Shown piece after piece: positions 15,150-23,029 of a stretch of 50,030 bases of DNA (its first letter is position 1; every line of letters starts with the position of its first letter). The stretch is from an uncultured Eubacteriales bacterium. Its GTDB lineage: Bacteria; Bacillota; Clostridia; Christensenellales; Aristaeellaceae. Location: contig CACWZP010000011.1 in the NCBI GenBank assembly GCA_902765395.1, forward strand, positions 1-50,030. Reading direction: 5' to 3'. The notes beneath the pieces are model-generated. The model had not been told where the DNA came from, did not search any database, and saw only the letters and a program-made list of their open reading frames with translations. The position numbers were made by a program, and so were the translations under genes.

Positions 15150-15932
15150 CTACGCGACCAGGCCCATGGCTCGCAGCGCCGATATGGCCAGGTTGCCCGC
15201 GCCGGTGAGGATCTGGGTGTCCACCCAGCCCAGCGCGCGGCCCACCACGCCGGTGAGCACCAGCACGAACAGCGCCGTGCTGGCGATGCGGGCGGTCTGC
15301 GGGTTGGCGAACAGCTGCCGCCGCCGCAGCACCAGGTCGTTCAGCACGTGATAGCCGTCCAGCGGGGGAATGGGCAGCAGGTTGAATACGCACAGCACCA
15401 GGTTGGTGACGGTGAAGTAGTACAGCATCTGGAACAGGTATCCGGCGACCTCGCCGAAGCTCTGCTCCACCTGCCAGATGGCCACGTTGTAGTAGTCGTA
15501 GCGCGCAAACAGCATCTGCAGGTACTGGCCCGCGGTGGGGTCGGCCTCCTTTTTGATCGCCGCGACGAGGAACGCCAGCATCAGCACATTTCCCACGCAG
15601 AACAGGATCAGGTTCATGGTCACGCCCGCCACGGACACCTTCAGGTCGTCCTTGCGGTAATTGCGGTAGTTGCGGGGGTTCACCGGCACCGGCTTGGCCC
15701 AGCCGAAGCCCACCACCAGCATCAGCACCGTGCCCAGCGGGTCCAGGTGCTTCAGCGGGTTCACCGTCAGCCGGCCCATCATTTTGGCGGTGTCGTCGCC
15801 GCAGCGATGGGCAGTCCACGCGTGGGCGAATTCGTGCAGCGACAGCGCCAGGATGCGCCCCGGGAACGCCAGCAGGAAGAAGATCAGCATCCCTTTCGGG
15901 TCGTTGAAGAATTGTTCGATATAGCTTATCAA
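15150..15932 (-). CDS. Site-2-type (M50) membrane metalloprotease
   Basis: A 260-residue integral membrane protein of the M50 family. The zinc motif HEFAH is near residue 33, and the second site is [13 protein letters not shown] in a later membrane segment. There are about five to six hydrophobic segments. It is the small variant without PDZ domains that commonly precedes scpA in Bacillota; its substrate is unknown. The start is TTG 15932 with GGAGGGA upstream, and a good promoter lies at 15971-15999. Confidence 0.9.
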   Translation of the reverse strand: MISYIEQFFNDPKGMLIFFLLAFPGRILALSLHEFAHAWTAHRCGDDTAKMMGRLTVNPLKHLDPLGTVLMLVVGFGWAKPVPVNPRNYRNYRKDDLKVSVAGVTMNLILFCVGNVLMLAFLVAAIKKEADPTAGQYLQMLFARYDYYNVAIWQVEQSFGEVAGYLFQMLYYFTVTNLVLCVFNLLPIPPLDGYHVLNDLVLRRRQLFANPQTARIASTALFVLVLTGVVGRALGWVDTQILTGAGNLAISALRAMGLVA

Positions 15933-15970
15933 GGATTTCCCTCCCGTATGGTCGATACTGTTCTTATTCT

Positions 15971-15999
15971 ATTATACCGGTTTTTGGGGCGGGATGCAA
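15971..15999 (-). promoter_or_regulatory. Promoter of the M50 protease-scpA unit
   Basis: On the minus strand TTGCAT (15994-15999), 17 bp, TATAAT (15971-15976). Confidence 0.8.
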
Positions 16000-16054
16000 G
16001 GGGCGGGGAGGGGGAGATGCTTAATGAAGAATGAATACTGAAAACTGAAGAATA

Positions 16055-16091
16055 CAAAGCGAAAGCCCCGCCACTTTCGTGACAGGGCTTT
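16055..16091 (-). terminator. Terminator behind a tRNA-Ser remnant
   Basis: On the minus strand AAGCCC/GGGCTT with inner GTCAC/GTGGC pairing, then TTTCGCTTTG. It directly follows a 20-bp copy of a tRNA 3' end. Confidence 0.65.
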
Positions 16092-16093
16092 GC

Positions 16094-16113
16094 TTTGGCG
16101 GAGGCGGTGGGAT
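16094..16113 (-). pseudogene. Remnant of a tRNA-Ser 3' end
   Basis: TTTGGCGGAGGCGGTGGGAT repeats exactly the 3' end (T-arm half, acceptor, discriminator and CCA) of the intact tRNA-Ser at 16227-16246, 133 bp away, and has its own terminator. The rest of the tRNA is missing. Between the copies, a third degraded T-arm (GGGTTCGTATATCCCAC) lies in inverted orientation at about 16164-16180. Confidence 0.6.
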
Positions 16114-16192
16114 AGCGCCGCTGAGCGCCGCGGCTTCGCACGCCCCCATTTGCTTTGCAAAGAGGGTTCGTATATCCCACACGCATGCCGCC

Positions 16193-16221
16193 AAATAAAA
16201 CCCGCCCCATGAGGGGGCGGG
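16193..16221 (-). terminator. Terminator of tRNA-Ser
   Basis: On the minus strand CCCGCCCC/GGGGCGGG with a short loop, followed by TTTTATTT. Confidence 0.85.
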
Positions 16222-16228
16222 CTGTATT

Positions 16229-16317
16229 TGGCGGAGGCGGTGGGATTCGAACCCACGAGGGCTTTCACCCTACCTGATTTCGAGTCAGGGCCGTTATGAC
16301 CACTTCGATACACCTCC
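16229..16317 (-). tRNA. tRNA-Ser (anticodon CGA), CCA encoded
   Basis: Acceptor GGAGGTG/CGCCTCC. The anticodon stem CCTGA/TCAGG with loop CTCGAAA gives CGA, reading UCG. It has a long variable arm (TAGGGTGAAAGCCCTC) typical of class II tRNA-Ser and T-arm GTGGG-TTCGAAT-CCCAC. Discriminator G and CCA are encoded at 16229-16232. Confidence 0.95.
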
Positions 16318-16329
16318 ACGGCGGATACC

Positions 16330-16359
16330 ATTATACCCCAAGCGGGGCGAAAATGTCAA
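16330..16359 (-). promoter_or_regulatory. Promoter of tRNA-Ser
   Basis: On the minus strand TTGACA (16354-16359), 18 bp, TATAAT (16330-16335). Confidence 0.8.
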
Positions 16360-16410
16360 GGCGCGGGGCGGGCGCGGACGGAATGTTTCGGAAAAATAAC
16401 AGCGGCGGGG

Positions 16411-16439
16411 GCGACAAGGCCGGTTTTATGCGGTATAAT
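16411..16439 (+). promoter_or_regulatory. Promoter of the PHP-SDR operon
   Basis: GCGACA (16411-16416), 17 bp, TATAAT (16434-16439). The -35 is weak but the -10 is perfect. Confidence 0.6.
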
Positions 16440-16490
16440 AGGATAACGAAGCCGCTGAAGGCATCGATGACCAATGACGAGGTGACGCAA

Positions 16491-17333
16491 ATGCGCGATT
16501 ACGGCCTGGACGAGCATCCCCTTGTGAATTACCACACCCACACCTGGCGCTGCATGCACGCCCTGGGCACGGAGGAGGAATACGTGCGCACGGCGGTGGA
16601 CGCCGGGTTCAAGGTGCTGGGCTTTTCCGACCACACGCCCTGGCCATACAAAAGCGGGTTCGTCAGCCATATGCGCATGCGCCTGGATCAGCTGGACGGC
16701 TATCTGGCCACCGTGCGCGGCCTGGGGGAAAAGTACGCGGGCCGGCTGCGCATCCCGGTGGGGCTGGAGTGCGAGGCCTTCCCGGAGTACATGGGCTGGC
16801 TGAGGGATTTGAAGGCGGAGAAGCTGGACTACCTGATCCTGGGCAACCACTACGACCTGACCGACGAGGGCGACCACAACGTGCTCAACGACGCCGGCGG
16901 GTTCTACTTTGGCCGCAGCACCCGGCCCGAGCAGGTGCGCCGCTACGGAGAGCGCACCATCGCGGGCATGGCCACGGGGCTGTTTGACTACGTGGCCCAC
17001 CCGGACCTGTTCTGCCACACCTATCGGGTGTTCGACGCCGACTGCGCCGCTGTGAGCCGGGACATCTGCCAGGCGGCGGTGGACCTGGGCATCCCGCTGG
17101 AGTACAACCTGCTGGGCATCCAGTACCACGCCCGCATCGGCGAGATCGGCCAGCTGGGCTATCCCTGCCGGCAGTTCTGGGAGATCGCGGCCCAGTACCC
17201 CGTCAAGGCCATCATCGGCTTCGACGCCCACGACGCGGAGCACCTGAAGCGCACGGAGCTGTTCACCCAGGGGCTGGACTTCATGTGGGACCTGGGCATC
17301 GAGACGCTGCCGCATTTGCCGGGGCTGGACTGA
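16491..17333 (+). CDS. PHP-domain phosphatase (histidinol-phosphatase-like)
   Basis: A 280-residue PHP-fold phosphoesterase. Metal-binding motifs are visible: NYHTHT near the start, GFSDHTPWP, GLECEAF, GNHYD, VAHPDLF and IIGFDAHD near the end. This is the HisK/HisJ pattern, so it may remove phosphate from histidinol phosphate. No other his gene is nearby, so another phosphate ester is equally possible. ATG 16491 is preferred (GAGGTGA 5 nt upstream); ATG 16467 in the same frame is the alternative. Its stop codon overlaps the ribosome site of the next gene, so the two are co-translated. Confidence 0.85.
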   Translation: MRDYGLDEHPLVNYHTHTWRCMHALGTEEEYVRTAVDAGFKVLGFSDHTPWPYKSGFVSHMRMRLDQLDGYLATVRGLGEKYAGRLRIPVGLECEAFPEYMGWLRDLKAEKLDYLILGNHYDLTDEGDHNVLNDAGGFYFGRSTRPEQVRRYGERTIAGMATGLFDYVAHPDLFCHTYRVFDADCAAVSRDICQAAVDLGIPLEYNLLGIQYHARIGEIGQLGYPCRQFWEIAAQYPVKAIIGFDAHDAEHLKRTELFTQGLDFMWDLGIETLPHLPGLD

Positions 17334-17345
17334 GGAGGCTTGGAT

Positions 17346-17777
17346 ATGAAGAGTGTGGATTGGACGGGACGGCGCGCGCTGGTCATCGGCGCGGATGGCG
17401 AGGCGGGCCGGACCATGGCGCTAACGCTGGCCGAAAGGGGCATGAAGCTGGCCCTGACGGGCGGCGACGCGGCGGCGCTGATGCGCACGGCGGCCCTCAC
17501 GGGGCGGCCGATGGACATGCTGGTGCTGCCGGCCGACCTGGGCAATCCCAGGGACGTGGGCAACATCATGCACATCATGGAGGGCCACTTCAAGGGCCTG
17601 GATGTGCTGGCGGGCGCTTTGGACGACGGCGCGGCGCTTTCGCTGTGCCGGAAGGTGCTGCCGCTTTTGAAGGCTTCCGACGCGCCCGCGATCCTGTCCG
17701 CCGGGGCGAACATACAGGCGCTGGCGGCGGAAGCCGGGATCGACCTGGCGGCGAGCGTCGCCGAATGGGAAGGGTAG
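17346..17777 (+). CDS. Half-length SDR-like Rossmann protein
   Basis: A 143-residue protein with the N-terminal half of a short-chain dehydrogenase fold. The nucleotide loop GADGEAG is in the place of the usual TGxxxGxG. Alternating strands and helices follow, up to about the NNAG position. The catalytic Ser-Tyr-xxx-Lys segment and the rest of a normal 250-residue SDR are absent, so dehydrogenase activity is unlikely. The ATG at 17346 follows GAGGAGG that overlaps the PHP stop. It ends before a terminator without sign of a recent frameshift, so it is probably a stable short form or an old truncation. Confidence 0.7.
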   Translation: MKSVDWTGRRALVIGADGEAGRTMALTLAERGMKLALTGGDAAALMRTAALTGRPMDMLVLPADLGNPRDVGNIMHIMEGHFKGLDVLAGALDDGAALSLCRKVLPLLKASDAPAILSAGANIQALAAEAGIDLAASVAEWEG

Positions 17778-17780
17778 ACG

Positions 17781-17813
17781 AAGGGGGCTGTCTCATTTTG
17801 AGACAGCCCCCTT
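17781..17813 (+). terminator. GGGGGCTGTCTC-family hairpin between convergent genes
   Basis: A 14-bp stem AAGGGGGCTGTCTC/GAGACAGCCCCCTT. The same hairpin recurs at 20801 and 43178, always directly after a rightward gene. Confidence 0.8.
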
Positions 17814-17832
17814 GCTGCTTACGAATTGCCGA

Positions 17833-18378
17833 TCACTTTCCCGAAAAATACCTCTCCGCCGCGCGCATGGCGTATTCGATGGTGCTCAGGTCCAGGGGCT
17901 TGAAGTCCCAGACCAGGTTGGCGTTGCCCCGGCGGCGCTGGGTCTTCAGCAGCGGATTTTTGGACAGCTGGCACTCCAGCCAGTTGTTCCGCCCTGCGAT
18001 CAGCGGCAGGCGCGCGTCCTCGCCGTTTTCGCGGTGGATGATAAACTCCACGCCCGTCTCGCCCTTCTTGCCGAAGCCGAATATGCCGCCCATGCCCTCG
18101 GGCTTCACGTTCACCTGCTGCACGGTGTAATCCGGCGCGTCACAGCTTTCGAAGACGTATTCGTCGTCGGTGCCGAAGCCGGGGGAGACGACCAGCCAGA
18201 ACCGGCCGTCGAAGCGGCAGATTGCCGTGAAGCCTCCGTTCTCCATCTGGGCGAACAGCATCTTCTCCGGCGCGAAGCCCTCCCGGGCCATCCGCTGGGC
18301 CATGGCGACGCGCTTGTCCTCCAGCTTCTTCAGTTTCTCCTTGCGCTCGATGTCCTCCTGGCTGTTGAAAAGTCCCAT
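17833..18378 (-). CDS. Conserved-type cytosolic hypothetical protein
   Basis: A 181-residue protein, not recognised. It starts with a charged coiled-coil-like helix (SQEDIERKEKLKKLEDKR). A mixed alpha/beta region follows (GFTAICRFDGRFWLVVSPGF), then a Gly-rich turn (GMGGIFGFGKKGETG). No signal peptide or membrane segment is seen, so it is probably cytosolic. The start at 18378 is backed by GGGAGG and by a promoter immediately upstream; a longer frame would read through the promoter. It is a single-gene unit converging on the PHP-SDR operon. Confidence 0.7.
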   Translation of the reverse strand: MGLFNSQEDIERKEKLKKLEDKRVAMAQRMAREGFAPEKMLFAQMENGGFTAICRFDGRFWLVVSPGFGTDDEYVFESCDAPDYTVQQVNVKPEGMGGIFGFGKKGETGVEFIIHRENGEDARLPLIAGRNNWLECQLSKNPLLKTQRRRGNANLVWDFKPLDLSTIEYAMRAAERYFSGK

Positions 18379-18417
18379 GGGCAAGCCTCCCGCATGAATC
18401 ATATCGGTATTATAGCC

Positions 18418-18446
18418 ACTATAGCACAGCCGTCGCCGCCTGTCAA
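18418..18446 (-). promoter_or_regulatory. Promoter of the hypothetical gene at 17833-18378
   Basis: On the minus strand TTGACA (18441-18446), 17 bp, TATAGT (18418-18423). Confidence 0.75.
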
Positions 18447-18646
18447 ATCGGCAGGGGCTTGATATTACAAAAATGTTGCAAACATATTTCAAACATAATT
18501 CAGACCTATTTTTTTTGAATTTCATTTTGGCAGGAGAAGGGCAGGGGGCGTCGAATTTTATAAGCACGGGCGATAGCTATGCCCATGTGACAAATGCGAA
18601 ATACCGGGCTGGAAAACGCGGCCCCGGACCCTGAGGAGTAAAAGCG

Positions 18647-20788
18647 ATGAACGGATATAGAAAGACACTGAAGAGACTGACCGCGGCCCTTGTGGCGGTG
18701 CTTCTGCTGCTGCCATGCGCCGCGCCGGCCCTGGCCGAGACCTTCTACGCCGTCGTCACCGCCAGCGATATGACGGTCTACGGCGAGGCCTCGATGAGCA
18801 CCGCGCTGGGCAGTCTGCCGAAGAACACCGTGGTGCAGATCACCGGCTATTCCTCCACCATCGCGAAGATTTCCTACAACGGCAAGGCCGGCTATGCGAA
18901 GGTGAAGGACCTGAAGCGAGTGGACGAGACGGCGAAGAAGGCTGTGCTGAGCGCCGCCGCGCCGGTCTACATGTCCGCCGAGGAGACCGGCAAGAGCGTA
19001 CTGGCCCCCGCGGGCACGAAGCTGTACCTGCTGGCCAGGTCCGGCGACTGGGCCATGGTGGAAAAGAGCGGCTACATCGGCTATGTGAAGGTCGAGTTTG
19101 TCACCGAGGTGGGAGATAACTGGGATGCCGCAGCGGCGGACGCCGCCGTGGGCACTGCCTCGGGCACCACTGCCAGCGGCGTCACCGTGCGCGACTTTGA
19201 GGCCGTCACCCTGGCCAAGACCAAGGTTTATAAGAAGCCCAGCACCAAGGCCAAGGCCCTGGGCAGCCTGAAGTCCGGCGCGCAGGTGACCGTGAAGGCC
19301 ACCAGCAGCAACGGCTGGGCCTGCATCGAATACAAGAAGAAATACGGCTTCTGCAAGCTGTCCAACCTGCGGGAGGGCACCGCCTCCGCCGAGCTGCCCG
19401 ATCCCGACACCCTCGTGCCCACGGGCAAGAGCGGCACTGTCACCAGCAAGACCCTGGCCGTGTACAAGGAGGCCAGCAAGAAGTCCAAGAAGCTGGGTAC
19501 CCTGAAGAAGGGCCAGATCGTGAACGTCATCAGCACAAAGGACGGCTGGGCTTACATCGAACTCAAGGGCAATTACGGCTACTGCTCCGCCAAGGGCGTC
19601 GCCACCGACGACTCCGGCGTGCCCTCCGGCTTCAAGCAGACCGACGTCTCCGCCACCGTCATCAGCACCGACGCCCGGGTCTACGCCTCCGTCAGCACCA
19701 GCGCCGAGAGCGCGGCCATCAAGCTGGGCACGGAGGTGAAGGTGGTCGCCTACAACGACAGCTGGGCCTGCATCAGCCAGGACGGCCAGTATGGGTTCAT
19801 CCCGGTGAAGCTGCTGAGCAAGGCCAGCTACACCGCCATCGACGGCGACGGCAGCGCCCTGCAGACGCTGCTCAAGGCGCTGCTGGCGGGCGGCTATTTC
19901 GACGCCGTGCCCAGCACCAGCTACAACGCCGCGGCCATCGCCGCCATCAAGCGCTTCCAGAGCGCCTGCGGCCTGGAGCAGACCGGCGTGGCCGACCAGA
20001 CGCTGCAGCGCATCCTCTTCAGCGGCTACGCGCCGGTGAACGAGCTGCTGTACAAGGGCCTGTCCAGCGGCGAGAAGGGCGAGAACGTCAGCCGCGTGCA
20101 GGCGAGGCTGTACGCCCTGGGCTATCTGACCAAGACCACCAGCCTGGACGGCGATTACGGCACGACGACGGTGAACGCCCTCAAGCTGTTCCAGACGGCC
20201 AGCGGCATCACCGCCAACGGCGCGGCGGACACCGCCACCCTGAAGGCGCTGTACTCCCCCGAGGCCAAGAAGCTGCCCAGCGGCACCAAGGCCGCCGACG
20301 CTTCCTCCACCAAGACCAGCTCGGGCTCCAGCTCCTATCTGGACAGCGTGCCCAGCGGCCTGGCTTCCATCACCGGCAGCCTGCCCTCCCACGCCTCCGC
20401 CGCGGAAAAGCTGGAGTACGTGATCTACCTGGCCCAGGGCAAGCTGGGCAAGCCCTACGTCTACGGCGCCACCGGCCCGGACAAGTTCGACTGCTCCGGC
20501 CTGACCACCTGGGCGTTCAAGGCGGTGGGCGTGGCGCTGAAGCGCAGCGCCTATGCCCAGGGCTATGACGAGAGCTTCACCAAGATCGAGGGCGTCCCCA
20601 GCCTGCGGCGCGGCGACCTGGTGTTCTTCAACACCATCTCCGACAGCGACCTGAGCGACCACGTGGGCATCTACCTGGGCGAGGGCTACTTCATCCACGC
20701 CTCCTCCGGCGGCCACCGCGTGGTGGTCAGCAACCTCACCACCGGCTTCTACAACCGGGTGTACAGCTGGGGCAGGCGGGTGCTGTAA
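18647..20788 (+). CDS. Exported NlpC/P60 peptidoglycan hydrolase with SH3 and PG-binding repeats
   Basis: A 713-residue secreted cell-wall hydrolase. Residues 1-31 are a signal peptide. About five bacterial SH3 modules span about 33-385 (for example KVYKKPSTKAKALGSLKSG). Two peptidoglycan-binding (PG_binding_1) modules lie at about 400-535 (for example GEKGENVSRVQARLYALGYL). A Ser-rich linker then leads to the NlpC/P60 endopeptidase at about 585-713. The catalytic triad is intact: C616 in FDCSGL, H672 in DHVGIYLG and H684 in FIHASS. It probably cuts the D-Glu-diamino acid bond of stem peptides. The start is ATG 18647 after GAGGAG, preceded by a GC-rich leader that can fold into two hairpins. 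A terminator follows at 20801. Confidence 0.95.
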   Translation: MNGYRKTLKRLTAALVAVLLLLPCAAPALAETFYAVVTASDMTVYGEASMSTALGSLPKNTVVQITGYSSTIAKISYNGKAGYAKVKDLKRVDETAKKAVLSAAAPVYMSAEETGKSVLAPAGTKLYLLARSGDWAMVEKSGYIGYVKVEFVTEVGDNWDAAAADAAVGTASGTTASGVTVRDFEAVTLAKTKVYKKPSTKAKALGSLKSGAQVTVKATSSNGWACIEYKKKYGFCKLSNLREGTASAELPDPDTLVPTGKSGTVTSKTLAVYKEASKKSKKLGTLKKGQIVNVISTKDGWAYIELKGNYGYCSAKGVATDDSGVPSGFKQTDVSATVISTDARVYASVSTSAESAAIKLGTEVKVVAYNDSWACISQDGQYGFIPVKLLSKASYTAIDGDGSALQTLLKALLAGGYFDAVPSTSYNAAAIAAIKRFQSACGLEQTGVADQTLQRILFSGYAPVNELLYKGLSSGEKGENVSRVQARLYALGYLTKTTSLDGDYGTTTVNALKLFQTASGITANGAADTATLKALYSPEAKKLPSGTKAADASSTKTSSGSSSYLDSVPSGLASITGSLPSHASAAEKLEYVIYLAQGKLGKPYVYGATGPDKFDCSGLTTWAFKAVGVALKRSAYAQGYDESFTKIEGVPSLRRGDLVFFNTISDSDLSDHVGIYLGEGYFIHASSGGHRVVVSNLTTGFYNRVYSWGRRVL

Positions 20789-20800
20789 GAGAAGAGAAAC

Positions 20801-20840
20801 AAGGGGCTGTCTCAAATTTGGAGACAGCCCCTTGTTTTTG
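20801..20840 (+). terminator. Terminator of the NlpC/P60 gene
   Basis: AAGGGGCTGTCTC/GAGACAGCCCCTT with 7-nt loop, followed by GTTTTTGG; member of the GGGGGCTGTCTC family. Confidence 0.9.
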
Positions 20841-20857
20841 GATGCTTCTTTGCTCCT

Positions 20858-21937
20858 TTACTCCCCGGCCTCCCGCGCCGCGCGCAGCTCGAAGGACGCG
20901 CCGCCCATGAGGACCTCCAGCTCCGCGTCGGTCAATACGCCGCAAAACGTGCCATACCAGCCGTCGGCATAGCCGCTCAGCCGGATGTCGCGGTCCGAGC
21001 CGTCGATCAGCAGCGCCGCTTCCTCCAGCGCCTCCGGGGTCGTGGGATTCTGGTGGACGACGCAGATGTTGCAGTCCATGTCCCGGAACACGGTGAGGGT
21101 CAGGCTGGCCCCGTTCGCCTCCGCGGCGGCCTCGAAATCGGTGGTGTTCTTCGACTTCACGGGCTTGAGGGAGTATGCCTTGTCCTCCCAGAGCCCGCCG
21201 GGGAACACGTCCAGCGCCAGGATGGTCTTGCCCGGACGGCCGTCGTCGACGACACCCTCGGCCCGCAGCGCGTTCACGGTGAAATACAGGTCGACGTCCA
21301 GCCGACCGTCCTTTTTGAGGCGATTGCGCCAGGCCTCGCTCGGGCGATAGACCAGGTACCACGCGCCGCCGATGTGCCGCTGGTGCATCAGCAGCCCACC
21401 CTCGACGGGGACGACGCCCGGCTCCCGCGCATAGACGATTTCCGGCGCCAGGGCGCGGATCGCTTCGGCGGATTCGCCGGCCGGGCGCGCCTCTTCGTAG
21501 ACCTGCCAGGCGGCGAGCAGCTTGCGATACTTCGCGCCGTGCAGCTGCCGCGCCATCTCCGCAAAGCCCGCGCCGCCGAAGAACGGCTCGGCGTAATCGT
21601 CGTAGCGGTAGGAGAAGTTGTCCGCCGTCTCCCCGGCGGGGCGCCCTTCCATCCACCGATCCGGCACGCGGATCACCAGCGTGCCGCCCCGGACGACGCT
21701 ATGGACGTCGCCATAGGGTGCTTCGTCGTCCACGCATACCGGGCAGGGATATTTGCCCTGCGCCACGGCCTCGCCCATGTCGATGGGCGCGACGGTGCCC
21801 GCCAGGGCGCATGCGGGGTGGGCGTGCCAGTACTCGTCGAAAAAGCCGGCATAGCATTGCCGAGGGTCCTCCGAGATCGAAGGCGTCATCCCCGCCAGAA
21901 GAAGCGCGTACAGCAGCGCCGCAAACCGCTTCAACAT
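20858..21937 (-). CDS. Exported hypothetical protein with Cys/His motif
   Basis: A 359-residue exported protein. The first 20 residues are a weak signal peptide (LKRFAALLYALLLAG). Residues about 25-70 carry a His/Cys arrangement (YWHAHPACALAG and KYPCPVCV) like that at the tail of the exported protein at 4752-5354. The remainder is mixed alpha/beta with no recognised domain. The start is ATG 21937 with GGAGGTG upstream and its own promoter. The Cys pattern suggests a metal site, but no enzyme family can be assigned. Confidence 0.75.
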   Translation of the reverse strand: MLKRFAALLYALLLAGMTPSISEDPRQCYAGFFDEYWHAHPACALAGTVAPIDMGEAVAQGKYPCPVCVDDEAPYGDVHSVVRGGTLVIRVPDRWMEGRPAGETADNFSYRYDDYAEPFFGGAGFAEMARQLHGAKYRKLLAAWQVYEEARPAGESAEAIRALAPEIVYAREPGVVPVEGGLLMHQRHIGGAWYLVYRPSEAWRNRLKKDGRLDVDLYFTVNALRAEGVVDDGRPGKTILALDVFPGGLWEDKAYSLKPVKSKNTTDFEAAAEANGASLTLTVFRDMDCNICVVHQNPTTPEALEEAALLIDGSDRDIRLSGYADGWYGTFCGVLTDAELEVLMGGASFELRAAREAGE

Positions 21938-21959
21938 TGCCTTTACACCTCCGCACATC

Positions 21960-21988
21960 AATTTAGCACGGATGGCGGGGATTGTCAA
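21960..21988 (-). promoter_or_regulatory. Promoter of the exported protein at 20858-21937
   Basis: On the minus strand TTGACA (21983-21988), 17 bp, TAAATT (21960-21965). Confidence 0.7.
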
Positions 21989-22025
21989 CGACGGGGGAGG
22001 GCATTAACGCACTATAAGAAATAAC

Positions 22026-22054
22026 TTGCATTTTTCCTTTCGATATGCTATACT
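22026..22054 (+). promoter_or_regulatory. Promoter of the SRP RNA gene
   Basis: TTGCAT (22026-22031), 17 bp, TATACT (22049-22054). Confidence 0.8.
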
Positions 22055-22060
22055 CCCCCT

Positions 22061-22190
22061 GTCTGTGGGTGATGATGGTTGGGTCCCGTGCGGCGTCATG
22101 CTGTGAATCTTGTCAGGGCCGGAAGGCAGCAGCAATAAGCGGATGTTGGCGCGCGCCGCGGGAGAGCCTGGCTTGAACCCGCAGGCTTTT
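22061..22190 (+). ncRNA. ffs: Signal recognition particle RNA (small bacterial type)
   Basis: The universally conserved apical part is present: GTCAGGGCCGGAAGGCAGCA, the GGAA tetraloop with the asymmetric Ffh-binding loop. The ends pair (CTGTGGGT with ACCCGCAG) and are followed by GGCTTTTT, a built-in terminator. At about 125 nt it is the short form without a full Alu domain, whereas many Bacillota have the 270-nt form. It forms the SRP with Ffh for membrane targeting. A promoter is placed correctly for a start near 22061. Confidence 0.92.
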
Positions 22191-22236
22191 TCAATTCTGC
22201 GACACATGTTAATAATGAAAAAGGAGAGCGTACACC

Positions 22237-23028
22237 ATGCGAGTTGTCATTCAGGAAAACTATGAGAAGATGTGTAAGTGGGCCGCGGACTACATAGCCG
22301 CCAGAATCAACGCGCACAAGGAAGATCGCCCCTTCGTGCTGGGCCTGCCCACCGGCTCCTCACCCATCGGTGTGTACAGGGAGCTGGTCCGCATGAACAA
22401 GGCCAGAGAGGTTTCCTTCGCCAATGTGGTGACCTTCAACATGGACGAGTACCTGGGCCTGCCCCGGGAGCACGACCAGAGCTACTGGTATTTCATGCAT
22501 GACAACCTTTTCGACCACCTGGTGGACATGAAGCCGGAGAACATCAATATCCTCAACGGCATGACCGACGATCCCGAGGCCGAGTGCGCGGCCTACGAGG
22601 CGAAGATCGCCTCCTACGGCGGCATCGACCTGTTCATGGGCGGCATCGGCGTGGACGGCCACCTGGCCTTCAACGAGCCCTTCACCTCCCTGTCCAGCCG
22701 CACCGGCGTGCGCGCGCTGACCACCGACACCCGCATCGTGAATTCCCGCTTCTTCGGGAACGACCCCGAGAAGGTGCCCGCCTATGCGCTTTCCGTGGGC
22801 ATCGGCACGGTCACCGATTCCAAGGAAGTCCTGGTGCTCATCAACGGCCACAACAAGGCCCGTGCCCTGGCGGCCACCGTGCAGGGCGGCGTCAGCCAGC
22901 AGTGGACCTGCTCGGCCCTGCAGCTGCACCCCGCGGCCATCATCGCCTGCGACGAGGCGGCCTGCGGCGAGCTGACCGTGGACGCCTACAGGTACTTCCT
23001 GGACATCGAGAAGGAGGAGCGACTGTAA
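22237..23028 (+). CDS. nagB: Glucosamine-6-phosphate deaminase
   Basis: Converts glucosamine-6-phosphate to fructose-6-phosphate and ammonia. At 263 residues it has the family length, and the catalytic set is intact: D70/E71 in FNMDEY and D140, H142 and E147 in GVDGHLAFNEP. The phosphate loop is GLPTGSSP. AAGGAG precedes ATG 22237. It is followed after one base by glmM, so the operon connects amino-sugar catabolism and cell-wall precursor synthesis. It lies just after the SRP RNA and may be partly served by read-through. Confidence 0.95.
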   Translation: MRVVIQENYEKMCKWAADYIAARINAHKEDRPFVLGLPTGSSPIGVYRELVRMNKAREVSFANVVTFNMDEYLGLPREHDQSYWYFMHDNLFDHLVDMKPENINILNGMTDDPEAECAAYEAKIASYGGIDLFMGGIGVDGHLAFNEPFTSLSSRTGVRALTTDTRIVNSRFFGNDPEKVPAYALSVGIGTVTDSKEVLVLINGHNKARALAATVQGGVSQQWTCSALQLHPAAIIACDEAACGELTVDAYRYFLDIEKEERL

Positions 23029-23029
23029 T

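Noticed and set aside
17833-18567. Longer N-terminus for the hypothetical gene starting at 18567
   Set aside because: It would cover the TTGACA-17-TATAGT promoter and has no ribosome site, whereas 18378 has GGGAGG.
18500-18646. Cyclic-dinucleotide riboswitch upstream of the NlpC/P60 gene
   Set aside because: Two small hairpins can be drawn (GGGC/GCCC and CCGGG/CCCGG), but the conserved c-di-AMP or c-di-GMP riboswitch sequences are not present.
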